Shown here piece after piece: positions 58,901-64,000 of a stretch of DNA of 64,000 nucleotides. This stretch comes from Hondaea fermentalgiana (taxonomy: Eukaryota > Sar > Bigyra > Thraustochytrida > Thraustochytriidae). The notes beneath the pieces were generated by a model. The model saw nothing but the letters and a program-made list of their open reading frames with translations. It did not search any database and was not told the origin of the DNA. Made by a program: the position numbers and the translations under genes. The DNA lies in contig NPFB01000005.1 of assembly GCA_014084085.1 (NCBI GenBank), positions 310,001 through 374,000 of the forward strand, read 5' to 3'. Each line of letters starts with the position of its first letter. Position 1 is the stretch's first letter.

Positions 58901-61900
58901 CTATGGAAGACGTCAAGAAAAGTGGTGTGCAAGACCTTGTGTTGAGTCACGTGCTCACTTTCGATGGAGTTCAAGAAATTTGGGAGCTTCCCGTATCTGT
59001 CGGGGATGACGAAAATGGGGCCGTTTACATGGCCCCTCGTTCGCTCCAACTCAACGCTGTGCAAGGCTCTAGCGTTTCGTACAAGGTGCGATTGGCAGAT
59101 CACGTCTTCAACCCCTTGCTTGTGCGTCCGTCTCAGGCAACAGGGCTTTGCGTCAACGCGGACGGCGTCCTCACGGGTCAGCCGTGCGACGGCGTATGCA
59201 ATTGCGCTGATCTTGGCGTTCCTCGTGTCTTGGTCTCCCCAGCCGCGGGGATTGATCTCAAGCGCGGCGAGACTGCAAGCTTCGAGGTTAGAACAAATCC
59301 TGACGCGGCTCACTTTGCCACCGACCTGTGGGAAACCTCATGGGTGACCTTGCTGCATGGATCCGACGACACGATGACGTTGCCCACCGTGACGGTGCGC
59401 TTACCGAGTACGAACGTGCAGGCGGAGCTTCTTGTCGAATCCGAGGCGCTTCAAGGCTGTGGCGCTGCGCATAGTGCCCAAGTTCGCGTCAAACTTGCAA
59501 GTCGGCCGGTCGCCAATGTCGAGGTCCGTGTTCGAAGCGCGTCTGGTTTGATGCAAACAGATGACGAAGATTGTGTCGCAGTGCAATCGAGAGTCGCATA
59601 CCACAGCTCTCAGGAGAGAGCAATCGTCGGTTTGGAGGATGCTGTTCCGAAGCGTTTGCTGAGCTGGATTGAGGGCACCAACGGTTTTGTCGTATTCGGG
59701 ATGGATCGTGAGGTGAGCAAGCTCACGCGGTGGTTGAGCCCCGGTGTCTTTGAGTTTGAGATCTGCTCTGACCCTCTGTGCCAAACAACTCACCAGAGGG
59801 TCTCGGGTATCTCAAGCAAGCTTGGAGCCGAAGCATACTTTTTCCCTTCAGCCACGCAAGCGTACATGTTTGCCACGTGGGGCTGCAATGGCTCGGACAA
59901 GCGGCCTGGTCTCTCCCTGAGCGAAGATTCGCTGGTGTTTTCTCCTTCAACCTGGGCCACATGGCAAACCCTGCGTGTGGAACTGCTGTGCGGAGAGGGC
60001 GCTCCTGCTGAGATGGCAAGCATGGCACCATCGCTTCGCCTCGAAACCTCGACGCATGCGTCCAGCGCGTTTCCAGGAATTGCGAAAGACCTCTTGTATG
60101 AGAATATCACCACGGAAGTCTCTGTTCGCTCACCTTCTGCGCGCACAAAGGCATTGAAACTGTCGCTCGAACAGCTCGCCCTCTCCAAGTCTCTCGAAGG
60201 TGATGCACAGTATTCTTATAGCGTTTCACTCGCCGGGCCACAAGACGTGCTCGCATCTCAAGGCAAGAATAGTGCCTTTGTTCGGGTCCACATCATCCCA
60301 TCCGTGCATATCTGCAATGGTGTGGTGTGCAGCCCGGCCTTGGACGCGGCGTGCTCGTGTGATTCGACGGCGATCGCGGGCCATGGCGAGGTCGAGGTTT
60401 CGCCTTCGGTCCTTGACTTTTCCACGTCGAATTGGAACGTTGGTCAACGTGTGATGGTCTCTGTGCCAGCGAAGGCAATCGACGCCCATTTAGCCTTTGC
60501 TCAAGGCGCGGCGTCTCTGGTGCATGTCATCGAGAGTTTGGACCCCATCTACAATGGCATGCGGGCATCGTTACCTGTAGTGGTCGAGAAAGCAGGCAGT
60601 TCAGGAGTTGCCTTCGATACAAGCGTGCTGTACCTTTCCGAAGATGGGGCACCTGCGCACGTGCAGGTGACACTGCAAAGTATGCCTTTGGCTGAGCGCG
60701 TTCAGGTTCGTCTACATGGCCCGAGTGAGCTGTCCTTTGCACCGGCGACCTTGGATTTCTTGCAAGCCGAATGGGACGAGCCCCAGACCGTGGCTCTCTT
60801 GGCCACGCCTTCCGATGCGTCTGGTCTGAAACCGTTTGTTGGCATTGTTTATCCGTCGTCACACAGCTCTGGGGACGCGTTGTACAACCAGGAAGGCCGC
60901 GCTGGTCCCGGCGTCGAAGTGGTCGCGATTGATCGAGATTGGGCTGGAGTGTCCCTCAGCGCAGATCGAGTGAGGGTTCGCGATTCCGTGCCGGCTCGTG
61001 TCAACGTTAGCCTTACGTCTGCCCCTTCCAGCGAGGTTGTCATACGGGTTGTGATCCCTGAGCGGCTCATTCGCATGCGAAAGGAGGATCCGTGCACTGG
61101 AGCAGTAAGTCACGACAACCGCACTGTGTCGCTCTTGACGGCATCGCCCCTAGAGCTCACGTTTGGTGCAAGCAACTGGTCCATCGCGCAAAGTATCGAG
61201 CTCATCGATGCATCGCCCGAGGTCTCAGAGGACGTGGCTGCTCACGGTCTGCAGGAAGTACGTTTTGAGGTTTCCAGTGCGGACGGCAATTACAATGGGC
61301 CGCTCTTGCGGCGCGACACGTGTGAGCGGTCTGCATGGAGCGTGCGGCATCCGGACCTAGAAGCAGAAATGTTGCGAGGGCAGATGGTGAGCCTTCCTGG
61401 CACTTCATTTACGTGCTCGCAGTCCGCGGGAAGCGAGATCTGCTGCCCGCTTGTGAGTGCCCCGGTACTCATCGCGGAAGTGGAGTCTCTGATTTGGGGA
61501 CCTGCGCCGGCACTAACAAGTGTGAACATGTCGTCATCAGGCCGTCACCTTATTGCATTGTTTGATCAGCCTGTATCAGAGGCAAGCCAGAGTACTGTGT
61601 GCGCTGATATCTTTGCAGGCACCTCAGAGGTGTACACCCGGTGTGGATCTCAAGGTGCGGAGCTAATCTTGCCTGTGGAGACAGCATTTGGTGCGGATGC
61701 CGTGTGTCGCTGGATTGATGCGACCGTGGTGTCCGTGGCTCTCGGTGCAGGAGCCCGTGCTATACCTCATCAATGGATCCACCTTGCGCAGCATCGCATC
61801 CGTGCTTCATCTCGTAGCCAACGTTTTTCCACGGGTGCTGTTCCCATTCTTCCAGTCGGCACTGAAAGTTCCTTTGGGGTATTTGATTCTCTTTTGGTCC

Positions 61901-64000
61901 CACCTGCATCAGGACGCGTCAAGGTGTCAAAGTCGAGCATGCAGAGTGCGGTTTCGCCCGTGAGACTCGAGTCTTTGGAATGGGCAGGTCTCCATCACAA
62001 TACCTCTCTCGAGTACTCTTTTGTGCTGGTTCCCTTTGGACGTAAATACGGGGATGAATGTATGAGCAAGACGCGTCTTCCTTTGTCTCATGGCTTTGGC
62101 CCTGACCCCGTGGTCAATGCTGTGATTCCCGCAGGGGAGTGGTCTGTCCTTGGCCTGGCACGCGCCACAGCGAATGAAAATGCAAATGTACAAGGAGAGC
62201 ATCAGGTGATTGCGGAGGAGTCATGCGTGGCTGCAGGCAGAATCCTTGCTTCTGAAGTTGATCTCGGAAAGCAAAGTTTGCGTGACTACATGCGTGACGA
62301 AATTGCGGCACATAGTGATGATGGTGACCGCGTTGTCCAGATATTGTCGGTCTGGGCCGCAGAGATCTTTCCCCACTTGCGGGCACCCGCTGGCGTGCTG
62401 GATCCGCATTGTTCTTCCAATGCTGATTGTGGGCCTCTTGGTTCGTGCGAAGCAGATTCCAGCTGGACATCAAGACAACATAACGTTTGCCAATGCCCGC
62501 CGTCGCGATATGGTCTCCACTGCGAGCACTTTGCTCCAGCCGAGGATGAGACAATCACACTCCTCACCAGTATGCTGGAAGCTGTGCGCTCCGGAAAACT
62601 TATGGGAAGACCTGCTTTGGCCCTGCTTTCCCAGTTTCCGACGAGTCATGCAGACGCAAAGCTTCGCCTCGATGTGGCAACCATAGCATTGCAGTCCTTG
62701 GGTGGTCTCGCGCGTTCCGAAGACGCTTTGGTCCTCGAGCGTCTTGTTGGATCGACGCTTGATGGCATCAACCGTCGTCTCTTGGAATCTAAGGTTGGCG
62801 TCCCTGATCGACTTTCCGCTTGCGGAACTGAGTCAGCGTCACTCTTGCAAACGCAGGCCATGGTGCCCCTTTTGAAGTTGCTCCCACGCGACCGAACATA
62901 CATGTTCGGAGAGAGTCTCGCGGATCAGAACATTATGCTCTCAGTCTCAAACGAGACTGGTGCTCGACCCTCAAGATCCGTCCTGGCGCATGATCCATTT
63001 CTCTGCGAAACGGCCTCACCAGTTGTTGTCGTGCTCGGACAAGAGCCTGGCGACCAGGTTCGTGTGCGAGGACTCCCATCACTGAGCGGAAAGCGCGACG
63101 GACTCGTGTGCATGGGCCGTGGTTCGGATGGCCGGGTGCTGCAGGGGGCCTGTACGGGTTCGTCCGATGACTGTTCATGCACGGTCCCGAACGGGCCTGG
63201 ACCGTTCTACATCGGGCTCTTTCATGTTGCGTCTCCGGGTCTAGTTTTGGAGTCAATTTCTGATTACGAAAGCGAGCTCAGTGTACGCGAAGGTGTAACG
63301 AGCGAGCTGCGGATCAGACTGGCATCGGCCCCGCACGGTGATCGCGTCGAAGTGTCGCTTGGCGGCTCGGAAGAAAGTGGTGAGGATGGCTCGCTCCGCT
63401 GTGTTAACGCACAGGATGGAACTCTCGGTAGGAACTGTGTCCACAGCCTTTCCGATTGCGAAAATCCGCTTGTTGAGTTCTGCGTCTCTGTCACGCCAGC
63501 AGGTGATCTCGTCCGGTTCGAGCCCTCAACCTTTGTATTCTCCAAGGCGAACTGGAATGAGGGCCAGACAGTACGAATCACCTCCGAGGATGTGGCCCTT
63601 GCGGGCCCTGCCACGCGCACTATACAAGCAGTGGCAAAAATCACGACAGCAGACGACTTGCGCTTTTTGAATGTGCAAGATTCAGTGCCGATTACAGTCC
63701 ATGCTCGTCATCTTGCGAAGCTAAGTGCGGTTCCGAGCACTTTAGCGTTGCAAGAGTCTGATCTTGGGTCCAAAACTGTCGTGGTAAAGGTGGGCGCAAA
63801 GCCACGCGCTGGTCTTCGGATTGAAGCAGTCTTTGACGATCGCAAACTGCAGGTTACTCCTCGTTCAGTCAGGGTGGACCCAGCTGCTTGGGCCAAGGGC
63901 GCAACTTTTAAGGTGCGTGCCGTCAACGACGATGTGACACAGGCGCTAGTGCAGTATGACGCGGAGCTTTCCTTTCAACTTGACCAATCCCAGACCTCGG
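37910..64000 (+). CDS. Giant extracellular mosaic protein, partial at both ends
   Basis: One frame stays open from the gap edge to the window end, about 8,696 codons with no stop and no sign of introns. First in-frame ATG is at 38032, but it lies inside a hydrophobic run that begins upstream after R-R-R (38005-38070), so a signal peptide or type II anchor with an upstream start is more likely. Order: Ala-rich acidic linker; about 29 Cys-rich repeats (38431-42981); a Cys-containing and helical link (42982-43615); adhesin-like beta-helix repeats (43620-48870); two fibronectin-II-like modules (49639-50040); a short fibronectin-III-like piece (about 50130-50460); about 26 Calx-beta-like modules (50500-64000), interrupted by an REJ-like segment (about 61480-61790) and an EGF-like module (about 62405-62530). 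This is a secreted or surface protein with an adhesion or matrix role (inference). The C-terminus, and any membrane anchor or polycystin-like channel, lies outside the window. Confidence 0.9.
38005..38070 (+). other. Signal peptide or signal-anchor of the giant protein
   Basis: Codons after a basic R-R-R triplet encode about 20 hydrophobic residues (SLALVAVMLLLAVLTSV) ending in a Thr-Leu-Gly-Asp boundary. This supports entry into the secretory pathway. Cleaved peptide or retained type II anchor cannot be decided without the true start. Confidence 0.65.
38431..42981 (+). repeat. Array of about 29 cysteine-rich ~50-residue protein repeats
   Basis: Consensus per unit: S-C-x-D-G-x-x-N-G-N-E-T-D-V-D-C-G-G-P, then C-x-P-C-x2-G-x2-C-x2-D-x-D-C-x-S-G-x-C-D-x5-C. 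Eight Cys are typical per unit, presumably paired within the unit. Similar NGxETDVDCGG repeats are known in secreted proteins of other protists and in myxobacteria (family recollection). The array begins with a half-unit, unit 4 carries an insertion, and unit 26 has lost its first half. About half the units carry an NET N-glycosylation sequon at the same place. Units vary in sequence but follow a seven-unit higher-order pattern in part of the array. Confidence 0.9.
43620..48870 (+). other. Beta-helix / adhesin-like region of the giant protein
   Basis: About 1,700 residues of short irregular repeats rich in Gly, Val, Ser and Thr, with endlessly recurring GxLxVxxGGxLxV and NxGxVxV patterns typical of right-handed beta-helix or filamentous-adhesin folds. 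The last part (about 48470-48660) has the order G-T-V-R-P-G-S-x-L-D-P-A-G, L-S-V-S-G-T-F, L-D-V-V-L, then Y-G-T-L-D-V-Q-G. That is the layout of bacterial autotransporter and PEP-CTERM-associated repeat ends. Few Cys occur here, unlike the flanks. Confidence 0.65.
49639..50040 (+). other. Two fibronectin type II-like modules
   Basis: Module 1 (49639-49800) has G-x-P-C-V-F-P-F-W-F-D-G, then E-C-I, G-F-C and a closing C-x-C. Module 2 (49885-50040) has A-C-V-F-P-I, then R-C-I, G-G-W-C-Y-N-N-R and C-x-C. The PCVFPF-x3-G...C...WC spacing matches fibronectin type II/kringle-like folds, which bind collagen-like or glycan ligands in animals. An upstream Cys cluster (about 49420-49550) may be a third, degenerate copy. 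Confidence 0.65.
50500..64000 (+). repeat. Array of about 26 Calx-beta-like modules, several with Cys inserts
   Basis: Each unit of about 115-150 residues has L-x-E-G-x5-Y-x-V-x-L-x3-P, then V-x-V, then P-x2-L-x-F-x3-N-W-x2-P-Q-x-V-x-V-x-A-x-D-D, then H-x3-S-x-D-x2-Y and a closing D-D. This is the pattern of Calx-beta domains and related extracellular modules, where acidic ends can bind calcium. The N-W anchors fall near 50680, 51029, 51378, 51867, 52284, 52753, 53172, 53516, 53884 and on to 63893. Several modules have extra residues with paired Cys just before the P-x2-L-x-F strand. Confidence 0.8.
61480..62540 (+). other. REJ-like segment followed by an EGF-like module
   Basis: At about 61500-61790 the order P-A-x-T-S-V, G-R-H-L-I-A-L-F-D-Q-P, S-T-V-C-A-D-I-F, V-C-R-W-I-D and S-V-A-L-G-A-G-A resembles the receptor-for-egg-jelly region of polycystin-1-type proteins in protists. 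At about 62405-62530 a six-Cys module with C-x4-D-C-x4-G-x-C and C-x-C-P-P-S-R-Y-G-x2-C matches an EGF-like fold. The REJ call rests on pattern memory only and is tentative. Confidence 0.4.

Overview
The window looks like nuclear DNA of a protist, most likely a stramenopile of the thraustochytrid (labyrinthulomycete) type. Grounds: GC-rich; every recognisable gene is a single uninterrupted exon; gene content is eukaryotic (FYVE protein, ankyrin protein ending in a CaaX box, PA28-type proteasome activator, sterol-glucosyltransferase-like enzyme, three aquaglyceroporins, coiled-coil/START-like protein); long spacers are packed with microsatellites. The lineage call is inference from gene style, not from a marker gene. 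All intact genes whose start can be seen begin at an ATG with a purine at -3. Two 100-N scaffold gaps (11407-11506 and 37810-37909) interrupt the sequence.

Layout. 0.7-3.0 kb (+): ankyrin protein, followed by a decayed partial copy of its own 3' end. 3.8-5.2 kb: a frameshifted, unrecognised coding relic. 6.0-7.5 kb (+): coiled-coil FYVE protein, followed by a tandemly repeated 3' end. 9.4-23.1 kb (-): three aquaglyceroporin paralogues in the same orientation, separated by 3.4 and 7.2 kb of simple-sequence spacer. 23.1-28.6 kb: spacer with microsatellites and a ~190-bp repeat. 28.6-31.5 kb (-): UDP-sugar glycosyltransferase with a C2-like N-terminal half. 32.4-34.0 kb (-): coiled-coil/AT-hook protein, divergent from 35.3-36.1 kb (+) PA28-gamma-like activator. 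37.9-64.0 kb (+): one open reading frame with no stop over about 8,700 codons, running off the window.

The giant ORF is the outstanding feature. It encodes a secreted or membrane-anchored mosaic. In order it has a hydrophobic signal/anchor, about 29 cysteine-rich ~50-residue repeats, about 1,700 residues of adhesin-like beta-helix repeats, two fibronectin-type-II-like modules, and about 26 Calx-beta-like modules. An REJ-like segment and an EGF-like module are embedded late in that array. About eleven short disulfide-rich inserts recur at one site in the Calx-beta-like fold. It looks like a cell-surface adhesion or matrix protein.

The genes do not form a pathway or operon. The aquaporins are a local family expansion, and the rest is an ordinary eukaryotic neighbourhood. 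No tRNA, rRNA, CRISPR or intact transposon was recognised.
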